Made by a program: the position numbers and the translations under genes. The notes under the pieces are model-generated. The model did not search any database and was not told the origin of the DNA. It worked only from the letters and a program-made list of their open reading frames with translations. From Stichopus chloronotus (Eukaryota > Echinodermata > Holothuroidea > Aspidochirotida > Stichopodidae): a stretch of DNA of 64,000 nt. The stretch covers positions 16,633,444 to 16,697,443 of the forward strand of contig CM037848.1 in NCBI GenBank assembly GCA_021234535.1, in the 5' to 3' direction. Shown here in pieces: positions 1 through 29,006 of the stretch (position 1 is its first letter; every line of letters begins with the position of its first letter).

Positions 1-1997
1 GCTTTCGGAAAAGAGGGGGGTGGGGAGGGTGGCGTGGATAGTCGTTTGAGAGTTAAGGTTAGGGTGCAAGAACGACATCACTAATCACCATTGTGAAATT
101 TGCCTTTTTAAATTGAGCAAATAAGCTTCAGCATTTTATATCTCAGTCCAGAAATATCCTGTGAGAATCATGGGAGTTGGACCACTTTTTTTTTTAATCG
201 TGGTGAAGAACATTTCTGAAAAGCTAGTGAAATAGTCTCCAAAAAGGTCTCCCCTGTACGTGTTAGAGCTCTTCTATGCAACGTCAGTCCTGTATACACC
301 ACTGCTCGGATTAACAATTGCGACAAAACCACGTCAAATCCAGCTCCCTTCCAGGTTTCTGTGATATGCTTTTATAGCCCATATACATGCCTCTGAATTG
401 CATACAACAACAATCTGGTAACACCATTTGCATTAAACAGGTCGCAACGAGTATAATGTCAAGGTTCACAGAGCAAACAATAAGCAGTTTTATTGACAAG
501 GTAAGGTGGGAAAATGGTCACCTCAGACTAAATACAGGTTACCCATAAACACTGAAGTTAGTCCATAAAAGATCGTAGTGATCATGATTGTTTCCCCGTG
601 TCATGCCATGATGGTGGAATATAGTTCTCCAGTTCATAGGATTTGTTTTATAGGTTGTATCCATGACTCATATTCCCACATAATACCATGACTGGTGAAT
701 AATGGGTGGAGATATGATGACTTTGACAGCAGACAGGGACTCCTTGAGGAGTAGGCTGGTCTGGGCAAGGTGGGGAGTAGTGCGACTTTTGATATGTCGG
801 AATTGATGCCACATGGCCGTTTTGGGGAAGTTTTCTTCTTTTGAGCGGAACTCCACCTTACGACCGGGGAGGGAGGTGGTGAAAGTCCTTTCGAGTCCCC
901 CTCATCCACCCCTTCCCCAGCCAACAACCTTGCCGATGAACGTAATTTACAATACAACACCAGTAATTACTTTCAGAACCATTACCAGTATCGTCATTTG
1001 CATTCCAAATGACAACTTATAAAAAGAATCATACACTTATAGGCGTGCATGCATTTAAAGTTTAATATTTATTGTAAGTTTCTATAAACATTTGACAAAA
1101 AAAAAACTTCTGGACTAAAACCCCAGTCCCAGGCTTTCTAATATTCCAAGCCACATAGGCGCAGGGAGGATCAATATTTCTTGGGAAAGGAATGACACTT
1201 GCCAAATTTTGAATTTGGACCGAGATGTCCGATTTTTGAGGCCCAGCTTTTTTTTGGCTCCAGTGGTGTCACAAGGGTATGTTGTTTTCACGTGAGGGGG
1301 TGAAGTTACAGTGTGATACTCCATTGGTACACCTGGATTTTGGAACAGAGGATGAAACTTGCCGAAGATTAAATGCAGGGCCACCGTTACTACCGGGGGG
1401 GGGGGGGCACCAGAAGAGTTCTGAATAACAGTATCACCTACATCCAAAGAAATCGACAATAGATTGAATAAAGTGGCTTTTAAATGCTAGCATCTTAGAG
1501 TGAGAAGGGATGGATTTTATGTTTTATTTTTGCTCAACTCTTTATATTTTCACATGGTTTTCACATGCTGTTTTTCAATGTATGAGTTGTATTTTATGCA
1601 GTATATACTGGAATAAACGAACTAAAGCAAACTTTCTTTCTATAAACTTTGAATGAAAAGATCTCAAAGAACAAATTTACACAAAGACATCTTTCTAGGC
1701 CTTTTCAACTGCTTTGTCAGTAATTGTATTGTTGTCTATAGGCATAGCGTGCACGAATTGACCGCTCTGCAAAATATTATATTTCAATCACTAAACCTTG
1801 GTTTTGGCTATACTTCTTCAGAACTGCAATATATAATAAATCGTTTTCTTTTCACCAGGAGCCTGTTTTTGGTTTCAGTTGGGTGATTGTTCACAATACA
1901 AGGTCGTCTGAAAAATCTGTTACATTAACCTAAAAACTACTTGAACTGTCCTGATATGCTTCGACAAACACGTCGACCTAGTAAATTTGTCTTTCAG
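1..1997. other. Upstream region of the lectin-protease gene, no gene seen
   Basis: AT-rich sequence with chance reading frames on both strands, a G-run near 1395-1407 and a poly-A tract near 1099. I found no domain, tRNA or clear TATA promoter. A pyrimidine tract ending CTTTCAG at 1991-1997 may be the acceptor of a 5' UTR exon, in which case the promoter lies further upstream. Confidence 0.4.
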
Positions 1998-2049
1998 AGT
2001 CATACAGCCGTCTTGGAAAGACGTATCGAACTTAACTGAGATCAGAAAA

Positions 2050-18322
<16,273 letters not shown>

Positions 18323-19560
18323 TTAAGTAGTACAATTCCAGTATTTACGCGTGTTGGATCGAAGCTATTATTATTATTTTCAGGGCTTAATTCATCAAGT
18401 CAATGTTTCCTTCTGTCATTCTCCAGTTAAACAGAACTGGAAATAAGACACGTCATGATTCCATACGTTTGAACGTTTTTCCATACGTTTGTCTATCAGC
18501 AACACTTAGTAAATTACTTCACGCGACGCGTTCTCTAACATTGTCACCTATACTGAAAGTCTCAACGACTGACATTTCGCAGAACTGGGCTGACAAGTCA
18601 TGGCCAAATTTTTGTTGAACAATGAAAGATGAGGCTTTCTCTCTCCCATTATACCATGTAGTTGGACATTTTGATCTTCCAGCTCCTTGGAAATTAAAGA
18701 TTTGATAGGTATTACGTCGGATATTTAACAACATACACCATCGAAGGGAGACATTTCCAACATCTCAAAAAGTGTCTTTTATCTTTGCAAGTACCTGACT
18801 CATTTAGTGATTCAGTTCGATATTTTTCCATACATGTTGTTGGCAGATGGCAGCATAAGCTTTCACCAAAATTACAAAGATAAAGTGACACAATCATGTG
18901 AGCAATAATTTTGGGATATAGCGATTTTACGGTACATGTAGTATGTGCTACATATAGCTTATACACATATGAGTAAGGTGGCATACCCCCAATTAATTAC
19001 CCCAGTGACTTACACACTAAATCGCAAAAGAACTGTGGTCTCTAAAGCCTTGTAGGAGTTTTCAACAGATGTAGGCTACCACTCTTTGGAAAGCTGACAC
19101 ATTGTCCATTCATGGCACTTTCAATTGGTGGTTAGATTTTCTGAGCGAACGTCTATACAGGATACGCCAGCGTACCCGCCGATGATCACAAACTGCCACC
19201 AATTTATTTCGCGTAAGTGGCCCTAACATGTAGGTAGGGTCGCAGCTGATTAGATTTGTAGAGTTTCTGACTCATTCACAAAATTTAATGGTACAAAATT
19301 GATACCAATGGATAGGAGATAAAATTTCCCATCTAATTAAATGCATAAAATGTAGAAGATGGAAGATCTTTTGGGGTGGTTCTGGATAGATCGACATATT
19401 CTTAAATAACAGATATAATGGTGAATTGAAGTCTTATTTATTTATATATTCTTTTGTGGTGATTGGGTTGTTCTTCATCTTACTGTTTTCTGATTAAGGT
19501 CTTTTCCCATTTACTACATAATTAATTTGATTTCTCAATGTCTTCAACAAAAGTCTTTGA
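18323..19560. other. 3' flank of the lectin-protease gene
   Basis: Presumed 3' UTR then intergenic DNA. The best poly-A signal candidate is ATTAAA at 18693. I see no further exon in frame with the gene. Confidence 0.4.
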
Positions 19561-19818
19561 TTAAAGTTCGTAACTCATCACCTTCAGCTATATTTTTAGC
19601 TTCCGGAAAGCAAAATTCTCAACTGGCTCTAAGTTATAGTACACTTTGATTAACAGCAAATTTGAAAGATGCAGAGTGTCTCAAATTACACAGCGTACGC
19701 AGGGATCCATTGTTTTAATCACGCATATGGGGGAATTTTAGACAGGTTGAGGGAAGGGCTTAGACATAAGTGGTTGGGAGAATTGAAACTGTCTGGGGTG
19801 ATGAGTTTTTGTCTTTAA
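19561..19818 (+). mobile_element. TTAA-flanked MITE, copy B
   Basis: TTAA at 19561-19564 and 19815-19818. Ends AAGTTCGTAACTCATCACC and GGGGTGATGAGTTTTTGTCTT are partly inverted. The interior has AGCTATATTTTTAGCTTC, AAAATTCTCAACTGG, ACACAGCG, GGGATCCATTGTTTT and AAGTGGTTGGGAGAATTGAA as in copies A and D. Confidence 0.85.
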
Positions 19819-21974
19819 ATCTATGTAAGCATTGCTTATACTAATGTTTAATGTCAGAATAATTATCTTGAGGGCAAGCAAAAATGATGAAGAATTTATT
19901 ATTGGTATTATATCGACTATATGTATCGGTAAAACATTTGACAAAGTTGTTCATAAACAAATACAAGATTTCACAGAAGCTTTTTTGTGTGGAGTGTTAT
20001 ATGTAATATGTTTATTTATATGACAATTAATAGGTCTGACTCGATTTTAAGCCAAAATGTAGACATTACGGGAGACAATTTAGTCTGAAATTCCAAAGTT
20101 ACGGCAGTTTGAAGAGCAAACCAGCTTCTTCATTTTTGGTTATTTTAGGGTCAAATAGTGATGACGTTGGGGTTTAAAGTCTTTGTAAGACTGTTCTGGC
20201 TTCGGATAGACCTCTGGTCCTTATGATACAGAAAGTTCCCAGTGACAGGTGGAGAGAGAGAAAGATAGAGGTGGGTGGGGTGAGGTGGGTGGGGTGAGGT
20301 GGGTGGAGTGAGGTGAGGTGAGGTGGAGAGAGACATTAAGGTCCAGAAAGTGATCAATTTGATTTTGTGGATTAGAGTTCGTTTTATTGATGATTCGACT
20401 GGCATATAAATTGATAGATTCAATTAACGTTGATGATTGAAAATCAGAGAGTGGTATACAGTTACGTTACATGACGTTGACGTTAAGGAGAGAAACGATA
20501 AGATGACATAGGCCTACATAGTGCACAGATAGATAGAAATTTACAGTTCAACAAATAGATCGCCAGTGTTTGCCTCGTGGTTGCCGACGCTTCGAAAAAA
20601 AAAAAAAAAACGCTGAACGACCAAACAAAATCATAACGACTCGTATGCAAATCGTTACCACATGTGAGTAACCAATCCCATAATATCCCGAAATATCCGT
20701 TTGTGTCAGGGAACTACTTCCATTTGTCATATAATTTATTATCTTTATTAACTGACGGAAGGAAATAAAGGGTTACATCTTTACTTTCCAACACTCCTAT
20801 AAACACAACTTTGGGGCCCGGCTACGATGCTAGACTTAGTTATGATGCATTGATTATATTATGCAGGGCTTACGTGAACGTTTCAACACACGGGTTACAA
20901 CATTTCAGTGTTGAAATATAACCGTGAGCGTCTATTAAGAGCGTGAAATAGGTGGGGGTGGTAATGGCAAAACAGGATATACTTTCAGTACATAATAAAC
21001 GACGCACAGCTCACATTAATGCGAGATTGGCGTTCCATCAAGTCACTGTGAAAGAGGAATGATTCTGCTTATTGAAATCGCATGACAGGCAAACAGTCAG
21101 GGTCGGATTTAAGCATGGGTCAGCGGGACACGTGCCCGGAGGGCTCCCCAACCCCCCACCCCCACCCACAAAATTATATTTCTGTATTTTTAAAGAGAGT
21201 ATTCCTGAATGGTGAACTGAGAAAGGAAGAGAAAAGAAAAATAAGCAAAGTGAAAGGAAAGAGAGATTGTGAAATTACCAATGGTAAGATGGAGGTGATA
21301 CTGGATCGTGAGCGCGAAAACGGACTGTGCTCTTAAGGACCCATACCTCCCATTAATAATCTTATCGTTGGTCCTCGTAAGATCTACGCGCCATAACTCG
21401 GAAGGATATTAAAATCCACGAGATTCGAAGAGAGTGTTCCGGTGTTTGATTCACGGCTGAGTTTAGTCTGGTGAAAAACCTCAACACTAGACGGTGGGGA
21501 CATTTCCATGGTCCCATCAGGTTATTCATCTCAAAGGGCCTTGCCTGCAAAAATAATGGTTGTATAACCCTTTTCCAGTCAAGAGTAAGACTAGGTTTGG
21601 TATGTGACTGATTTAAAAAAAAGTTTCTCTATCTAGTGTTATAGTCGTGGTACTTGAAGTGTAGGTATAGAAATTATCAAAAGGTGGAGGAAGGAGGTCA
21701 CAACGAGATTTGAAGACAAGAGTGCCAAGCCGGTACTTAAATAAGTCGTAAATTAAAAGTAATCTTAACTCTTTGAAAAGAGATGCACTGGGCACTCAGT
21801 AGGGTGCATTACATATGTTTCTAACACCTTTTATGTGTATCTTGTACAACTCATTGAGAGATGTGGCATTGGTGTTTCTGAACAGTAAAGACTATAGTTA
21901 AAATATTGATGAATTTACATTACACAAGAGAAAAAATATGTATTTCTATTTGTTTAAAAAATGTCTAAGTCTAT
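19819..21974. other. Intergenic stretch
   Basis: Holds a G-rich tandem array (separate entry) and a poly-A tract near 20597-20611. Chance frames only, including a Lys/Glu-rich one at 21082-21336. Confidence 0.4.
20266..20333 (+). repeat. GGTGGGGTGA tandem array, possible G-quadruplex
   Basis: Units of GGTGGGTGGGGTGA and shorter GGTGA repeats give many runs of three or four G on the plus strand, each separated by one to four bases. This meets the usual G-quadruplex spacing rule. Confidence 0.75.
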
Positions 21975-22190
21975 TTATAATTCAATTCGATCTGGAGCTT
22001 GAGCTCTTTTACTAATAATATAAATTTGTTCTTTCCAATTTAATCTTCGATCAATTGCTACTCCCAGAAAATTTGCGTGATTACACGCAATGCAGTCTAA
22101 ACTTGTTACCCCCTCTACCTCACCAGCTCTTTCCTCATTTAAAATTTCTTTAATCGTCCATCCAACCGACTTACAGCTCACCGCATAAAG
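21975..22190 (-). mobile_element. LINE reverse transcriptase scrap
   Basis: The minus-strand peptide contains ANFLGVAIDRRLNWKEQIYI and ISKRAQ, the motif that follows the palm in LINE reverse transcriptases (K-FLGV-ID--L-W--HI). The start at 22181 is chance. Nothing else of the element is recognisable around it. Confidence 0.55.
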
Positions 22191-24250
22191 CTCCCCCTTT
22201 ACACTTTACCTGTTTCCTATTTTATCATTCCCTGTGTCTGTCGGCCCTCGGACTGCCGTCCACCCGAAGAGCCCTTGGAAGAAGGGAGTTCATTTTATAC
22301 GACTGAATATCCCACACATGCAGGTTTTAGGGTGATGCATATTAAAATTTTACAATTCTCATCCAGTCACAGTGTGTGTATGCAACAAAAGTGATCCGGT
22401 CCAACAGAGTGGATCAGAAACTTGAAGGAAAAAAGATGAAAAACAAAAAAACATAAGCCTTTGGTGATGCAAGTGTAAATTTCCAAATCTGTGTTCTAAA
22501 GTATAAAGGAAAATACTTAAAATCCCAGAGAGCTTCTTAGTATCATATGTTTGCATTGTTTAGTGCAGCTAATAACAAAGGTTATGAGAATCACCGTAAA
22601 GAACCTCATCAAATGAAAGGCGTCGATAAAACATAATTTTTTTGTTGCATTTGCAAGGCACAATAAGTTATCTCATCTGAACAATAGCCTCCGGTCAGCC
22701 GTCAACAATGAGCCTGGTGGCCAAAGGTCCCCCGTACTGCAGAAGGTTCAGGTTTCTTGGAGATAAGCAGAATAACTGCTTTGAGTTATGATTTATATGG
22801 CCATTTACACAGTTGTTTTCAGTTAATGAATATGATACCTCAAGAGAAATGACAGACCAATACTCTCAACATTGCTATAAAAAAAACATCCCTTAACTAT
22901 ACACCAGCAGAACGAGGGAGTCGGTTTCTGGATACATTTTCTAAGTCGTATGAGAGGTAACCAATGTACGGTTCTGAAACAACTGGAGACTGAAATATGT
23001 TCAACAAACTCAGAATTCGTTTCCATTTATGAAGCAAGTTATGTTTAAAAAAGGGCACTCAAAAGAGGTGCACTTTTTCTGTACATCATTGTAGCAGGGG
23101 TTCCGTTTTGGTCTAGGTCCCAGGGCTCAGCAAGGTCCAAGCCCATAGGGAGTTACTACGCCACCTCCAATTCATTGACAGTCCCCCCAGGAGGTACACA
23201 AAAATATAATAAAACTTCTACAATATCATCCTATGTCTCCTAGAGACCTTTAGCTTATGTTGAGAATAAATGAGGAAAAAAAAAAATAAGCAGAAGTCGC
23301 CAAAAGACAGGATATCAAAATTTATCTTTAAAATTTGTTTGAAATCATTAAAATGGAGGTTTGTTTTAGCTTTGTGTGAATAATATCTTTAACAGATTCA
23401 GATTCAACTCCTTTGTTTGGAAGGGACCATACTGGTGACAGAGGATGGAGAGGGGGGGGGGGAGGTGTCTGAAGGGAATTTTTCGATAACTGAATTCCCT
23501 CAGACTGATGCAAACTCAGTGCATCAAAAGTGTACAGTTTTTCTTAAGAATGTTTTTGGTCCACTTGTGGGTGGGGACATGATCCTCGCTGTCCCCTTGG
23601 AACAGCCAGGAGGGTGGTTATAAAGAAATACATGGGAAAGAGGGTGTTGGGACAAAATGTCAAAAGCCGGGGTGCAATTAAAACAATACTTTGACTTGAT
23701 ATGGCCACTACCTGAAAGGGGAGCAATTTATTACAAGCTTCCCCCTCCCTCCTTCGTCAAACCAAATATTAAGTTAGCAACTGGTATGTTGTTTAGGCTA
23801 TATCATATGACGTACAGTATGATGTAGCGAGCAGTAAGGAGGAAACAAACACATGACAGAAAAATCGTCGACTGGCCAAAAGTTCGGTCAGTTTTTTTTT
23901 TTTTACGAGAAAATAGATATGAGGGACTGGCTTACCGACACACGTGACCCAGCAGTTATAATTTTTCATAAACAAATCCTCGGTGGACAAATTTCTAGGG
24001 GGCTTTTCCCCAGCCTCCTGATGGGGAGTCTGAAACTTACAGAAAATCACAGTAACAACTACCTGCAGATCCTTCTTTAAAGCGATACATTTTACCCACT
24101 TAATATTTTAGGAGAAGGAAGACTAAATACATGTAAACAGACCGTTGAAGGTAACATTTCTTCAAATTGGGTGACCACAGCCAGGAGATCGTTTGCTAGA
24201 GAGACTGAAATAATGTTAATCAGCAACAAGGGAAGGAGTGGTTTTCCTTT
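22191..24250. other. Intergenic stretch without recognised features
   Basis: Includes G-runs near 23453-23461, an A-run near 23278 and T-runs near 23892. No domain in any frame. Confidence 0.35.
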
Positions 24251-24254
24251 TCTG

Positions 24255-24530
24255 TAGATACCGGGGTAGTGATAATGAGGGGTGGTGATGGTGTTCATTC
24301 ATTTGTAGATGAGGGAGGGTATAGTGTATATGTAGATGAGGGGGAGGAGTGGTGGATGTGCATGATCATGTGATGTAGATGGTGTTTTTAGATGAGGGGT
24401 GAGGATGGTGTTCCTTTATTTGAAGATGAGGGTGGGGTGGCGTCTCTAGGTAATAGGCGAGATATTTTCCGTTTATAAATGAGTGTGGGGATGCTGTTCA
24501 TTTACTCGTAGATTATGAGGGCCAAGGTAT
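24255..24530 (+). repeat. Degenerate minisatellite, GTAGATGAGGG type
   Basis: Blocks such as GGTGATGGTGTTCATT, TTTGTAGATGAGGG and GGATGGTGTTCCTTTA return at irregular spacing of about 30-60 bp, five to six times. Strongly decayed. Confidence 0.6.
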
Positions 24531-24719
24531 TTTTCATTTTTGTATAGCAGATAAAAGCTAGGTTTCTACGAAAAAATCATGCATAAAGGATGATTCACTT
24601 TCAAGTACAGATATGGCAGTAAAGTTTTCTTATAGTCCAACTTATTTCTTAATATTATATTTGTTTTAGTCAAATTACTGATCGTGGTCTCTGTTCACCT
24701 CTTCCAAGAGACTAATTAT

Positions 24720-25000
24720 TAAACCAGAAAGCCAAAAGGCTTTGTGATTCCTTGCCACATGGTTATATTATAACAAAGTTGAATTATCCACATGACAAGT
24801 ATAAGATCAACTGCAGTTATTTTTCTTGATACACCACAAGCCTTTATCTCAAAATGATCTTTATTTTGGGTAGCCTGGCATGACCGTGACATTTGACGCC
24901 CACCAAAAGCAATAGGGATCACCTACCCAGTATGGCCAACCCACACATCAAGTACAGTATGATATCAGTCAACATCACCCTTGTGGAAAGTCACTACCAC
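24720..25000 (-). repeat. AGGTCA-family dispersed repeat, terminal part
   Basis: On the minus strand: GTTGACTGATATCATACT, TGTGTGGGTTGGCCATACTG, GATCCCTATTGCTTTTGGTG, then the family terminus CTTGTCATGTGGATAATTCA and AGCCTTTTGGCTTTCTGGTTTAAT. The same terminus occurs at 55830-55970. It directly abuts, and seems to cut, the gag relic to its right. Confidence 0.8.
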
Positions 25001-25005
25001 ATTTC

Positions 25006-25625
25006 CAACACTGGGCTTTGTTTGTACCATTTCTTTTTGACGCTGTCCCAGTTTTTCGGTAGTTTACTTTGTACTGTTTCCACTTTTGGTCCTTCAATTT
25101 CTGTAGCATTTTGATCCGAGATCATAAGTGCTCTCCCTAAGTCAAGTATCTCAGTTAAGTTGCGATTCGGTTCCTTCAACACTCTTCGCCACAACGAACT
25201 GCAACTTTGAATTATCTGTGATTTGATTTCATCTATATCCATAAACTGACAATAATTTGCTAATTGCCTCAGCCTGGTGGTAAACACATCCAACGCTTCG
25301 CCTTCCCCTTGCTTCGCTTGACGAAACATGAAAATCGCGTATTCAGTATTTTGTATAAGTTGAAAATACTCCGTCAGCTTGGTTTTTGCTGTGTCATAAT
25401 CTGTAGAATCTCCAGTTTCATTAAGTGTTTGAAATATTTCAGTAACGCTTTCCCCTCCAAAATGAAGTAACATTGCCCTTTTACGAGCTTCATCCTTGAT
25501 ATCAAATGCAATGAAGAAATGAAGAAGTTTTCCAATCGAAGTAGCCATTTCTCCCACCGCATGCCAATACTTGCATGATCCGAATCATCTCCGAGACTGA
25601 ACTCAGGAAACTGTGGATAGGCCAT
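25006..25625 (-). mobile_element. Ty3-type LTR retrotransposon gag relic
   Basis: Minus strand: an ATG at 25625 starts MAYPQFPEFSLGDDSDHAS and continues W-EKWLLRLENFF; a frameshift near 25450-25500 leads to a long frame with KRAMLLHFGGE, DYDTAKTKLTEYF, FRQAKQGEGEALDVFTTRL, CQFMDIDEIKSQIIQ and LGRAL. This is the capsid region of Ty3-like gag. A third frame gives QCWKCGSDF, the start of a zinc knuckle, at the point where the other repeat interrupts. Protease, polymerase and LTRs are absent. Confidence 0.85.
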
Positions 25626-26039
25626 TTCAATTGTCAGAATTTAATCAATTTTCTTTTAGTATTAAGGTCTTCCTTGAAGGTTTTCAGAGTCCTTAATAAA
25701 AGGATCCCATCTTCATCGCTATTGTAAGATTTTGAGAAAACACACTGGAGACTCAGCAATGCATCTTGCTACTTGTATTTCTGATGATATATAACTGCAG
25801 ATTATTCTCATAATAAAGGCCAATACATCAAATATTTAAGGAATGCCTTAATATACACAGGAGACAGTCAGTGGTAAACTGGGCAGGAGTCTTTGTTCTA
25901 TCAAAGAGATAAATGAAGCGTAGGTGACAGCTATCTGACCCATGACCTCCCAGTTACTGAGACAACCTATGGAGGCCTCTGAGGGAGTGCTTGAAAAGTA
26001 AAAGTTATTCTCTACTTACAAATGCAGTACAGTATATGG

Positions 26040-26142
26040 AAAAGCTATTTCAAACATGACATGGTCCTGATTGGCTTCCATAGGCTGGGAAAATGCTATT
26101 TCAAACATGACATGGTCCTGATTGGCTTCCACAGGCTGAAAA
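26040..26142 (+). repeat. 51-bp tandem duplication
   Basis: GCTATTTCAAACATGACATG begins at 26044 and 26095; the two units differ at only a few bases. Confidence 0.95.
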
Positions 26143-26414
26143 AGCCTAAATAAGGTTGCAATGACATTGAGTTAACTGTGTCCGAAGAATTCATACACTG
26201 CCAATAGTAATTTTGCACAATATAGCCCCATATGCATTTGTACGGTAGTTTATAATAACCACAATAATGGTGTTTAGGCTATTATTATTGTTTCATACTG
26301 AAAAATTATCCCTTCCTCTCTATTGATAAGCATTAAATTTCACAGGGTCGTGAACCTGTTAATAACAGACAACCTTATCAAGTTTAAAACAAATCTGACC
26401 CACGGATAAGGAAC

Positions 26415-26690
26415 TATGGCAGTTTTAACATTTTTTATGTTTTACCCCATAACCTCATTAATATGCAAGATTTGGACACCAAAAACAATAGGGATCATCT
26501 ACTCAATATGGGCAACCTACATGCAAAAAATGAAATTACTCAGAGTTACCCTTCTTGAGACACACACACACACCCTCACACAAACACACACGACATCAGG
26601 ACTGCATAGATTCCCCTGCCTACGGCAAGGAATCAAAAAAAGACATGCTGCGATGAAAAACATGATAAATTTTTACAATGGCTAAAGTAA
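26415..26690 (-). repeat. AGGTCA-family dispersed repeat fragment with CA run
   Basis: The minus strand reads ATTGAGTAGATGATCCCTAT and TGTTTTTGGTGTCC, preceded by a (TG)n run, as at the left edge of the family copies at 51200 and 55030. The plus-strand reading frame here is a by-product. Confidence 0.7.
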
Positions 26691-27810
26691 TCACATATAA
26701 AGAGATCAAATAATATACCATGCAACTGAAAAAAAACTATCAGCTGAATCGAAGTACACCGACTATTCAAGCAATAAAATCACAATTCCACAATAAAATT
26801 GATTACTGAACTGTTATTCCTGATGAATAAGGACTGCTGTTGTAAACAGAATGATGCCAACTTTGTACAACATAATCTGTACATGAATTTGTTACTTTTA
26901 TGAAAGATTGTAATGACACCATGCCTACATGAAACGAATTCTCAACACTGATATCTTTAAATGCAGACACTCTGTTGTGTACACGATGTGTACACAGTAT
27001 ATGAATACCTCTCAGTGTTCTCCATGGGAGGCTTTAGAAGGGGAAAAATTGAGAAAGAATCCCACCCACTCCCAAAAAAAGTTTGCTCATCAATCCTTGA
27101 CAGTCAAGTTGATGATAGGTTATTGCCATTTAAATAGGAGAAGAAATTGTCTCTAAGTGGAACAATTTTGCATCCCTTTGCATATCAATTGTAAAAAGCC
27201 TCTGGAATTGCGATCTACCCCTTCACATCAACCTCCTGTCAAGCAATTGCGTATGTTTACCGCCCGCCTTGAAAAATTACATAGAACACTGCTTCGGAAA
27301 GTCCACACTTGTAAACTATTGTGGCTTGTGTTGATTACCAAAGACAAAGATGATGAAGCAAAAAAAAAAAAAAAAAAACAGTCTAAGGTATTCAGCATCT
27401 TTACTTTTCAATTGCTCAATTAATTATCATGTTTCATCAAATGAATAAATGTCCAGAGGTTATACTACATAGACTTGCTATATCTTTGCAGGATTACTCC
27501 ATAAAAATAATAATAATTAAAAAAAATATGCTCAGCTAGGAGAAAATGTGGATCTGGACTCACCAAAATTTTGGGATAGCTACTAACTTCATGATCAAGT
27601 GAAGGAAAGTCATACCTTGAATTTGAAATACATTATCACAAAGAACACCTCCCTGACAACAAATAACCTTTGTTTGTTTTTGACTCAAACTGATGCAATA
27701 GAAACAATAAAAATATCAATCACTAATGAGTTCTCTGGTCCATTCACTGCTTCTCACATCTCGGTGATCTAACAATCATTGCAACAGACAAGATATTGAT
27801 GGCAACCATT

Positions 27811-28075
27811 CCAGGGTCTCCAACAAATACAACACCACAGTAGTCACTAACCACTGATTGTATTTAGTTGCATGTTCATCTCCTTAACCAATCTGCCATT
27901 CAAGGGTCTCCAACAAATACAACACCACAGCAGTCACTAACCACTGATTGTATTTAGTTGCGTGTTCATCTCCTTAACCAATCTGCCATTCCAGGGTCTC
28001 CAACAAATACAACACCACAGTAGTCACTAACCACTGATTGTATTTAGTTGTGTGTTCATCTCCTTAACCAATCTG
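27811..28075 (+). repeat. 90-bp tandem repeat, three units
   Basis: CAGGGTCTCCAACAAATACA begins at 27812, again at 27902 (one base changed before it) and 27992. Units carry CAGTCACTAACCACTGATTG and TTCATCTCCTTAACCAATCT. Near-identical units suggest recent expansion. Confidence 0.95.
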
Positions 28076-28259
28076 AGATACAACATCACCTCACTCTTCT
28101 AAGTGCTGCATAAAAGAACAATAAGTGAAATGTGTAAATCTTATGTCTTAAATTATAGCATTTTACAGTCATACTATCTTTATCAATTGGATTAATTTCT
28201 TGCTGTCTGTCACATTAATTATAACAAGATACAATTCCCATTTTTCTATGTTTGTTAGT

Positions 28260-28695
28260 ACTCTCTCGTACTGTAATTCGGGAATTACCTATCTTGTTTA
28301 CACTTCATTCAGTATTTTCTTGTAATGTGATTCAGGTAATTCCCTATCTGGTTTATACTTCATTCAATATTCTCTTGTAATGTGATTTAGGTAATTATCT
28401 ATCTTGTTTATACTTCATTCAGTATTCTCTTGTAATGTGATTCAGGTAATTCCCTGTCTGGTTTATACTTCATTCAATATTCTCTTGTAATGTGATTTAG
28501 GTAATTATCTATCTTGTTTATACTTCATTCACTATTCTCTTGTAATGTGATTCAGCTAATTATCTATCTTCTTTATACTTCATTCAATATTCTCTTACAA
28601 TGTGATTCAGGTAATTACCTATCTTCTTTATACTTCATTCAGCATCATCTTGTAATGTGATTCAGGTAACTATCTATCTCATATTGCACTTCATT
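28260..28695 (+). repeat. 55-bp tandem repeat, about eight units with 110-bp higher order
   Basis: TGTAATGTGATT starts at 28321, 28376, 28431, 28486, 28541, (ACAATG) 28596 and 28651, with a worn unit before. Units alternate between a CCCTATCTGG and a TATCTATCTTG variant over 28321-28540, i.e. a two-unit period. It ends some 300 bp past the COA1 stop codon. Confidence 0.93.
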
Positions 28696-29006
28696 ATCTA
28701 CTACAAACTGATTAAACTGCTACAAAAACACAACTTATGGAGCGACTTTTCACACTGCACGGTACATGCAAACTTGTGGCTTTCTAAAGAGCGTAATCAA
28801 AGAGTAATTCAATTTTAAGACTGGTTCTCAATCTGCCCAAACTTATTGCTACTCTGCAAGTTGTTAAATGTATGTTAATATTATAAGCAAAGTTTCTATA
28901 ATAACAATTTTAAATGATGCACTGGGTTGATATACTTTACTGTCAAATTCTATGAAAGTCTCCTTACAAAGACACTCACTATAATGATCCCAAGATGTCC
29001 CTTTCG

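Larger units (their letters stand above)
25640..27800. other. Intergenic stretch with small repeats
   Basis: Contains a 51-bp tandem pair and another AGGTCA-family scrap (separate entries) and an A-run at 27360-27378. No gene recognised. Confidence 0.4.

Noticed and set aside
634..1022. Overlapping frames on both strands
   Set aside because: Both strands open over the same short GC-rich patch; no motif, likely chance.
22823..23026. LINE C-terminal scrap (VHWLPLIRLRK)
   Set aside because: Only a short VHWLP-like match, no neighbouring LINE motif; too weak to report as an element.
27811..28075. CRISPR-like direct repeats
   Set aside because: The whole 90-bp unit repeats with no variable spacer.
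28260..28695. CRISPR array
   Set aside because: Units are contiguous 55-mers without unique spacers, in animal DNA; it is a minisatellite.
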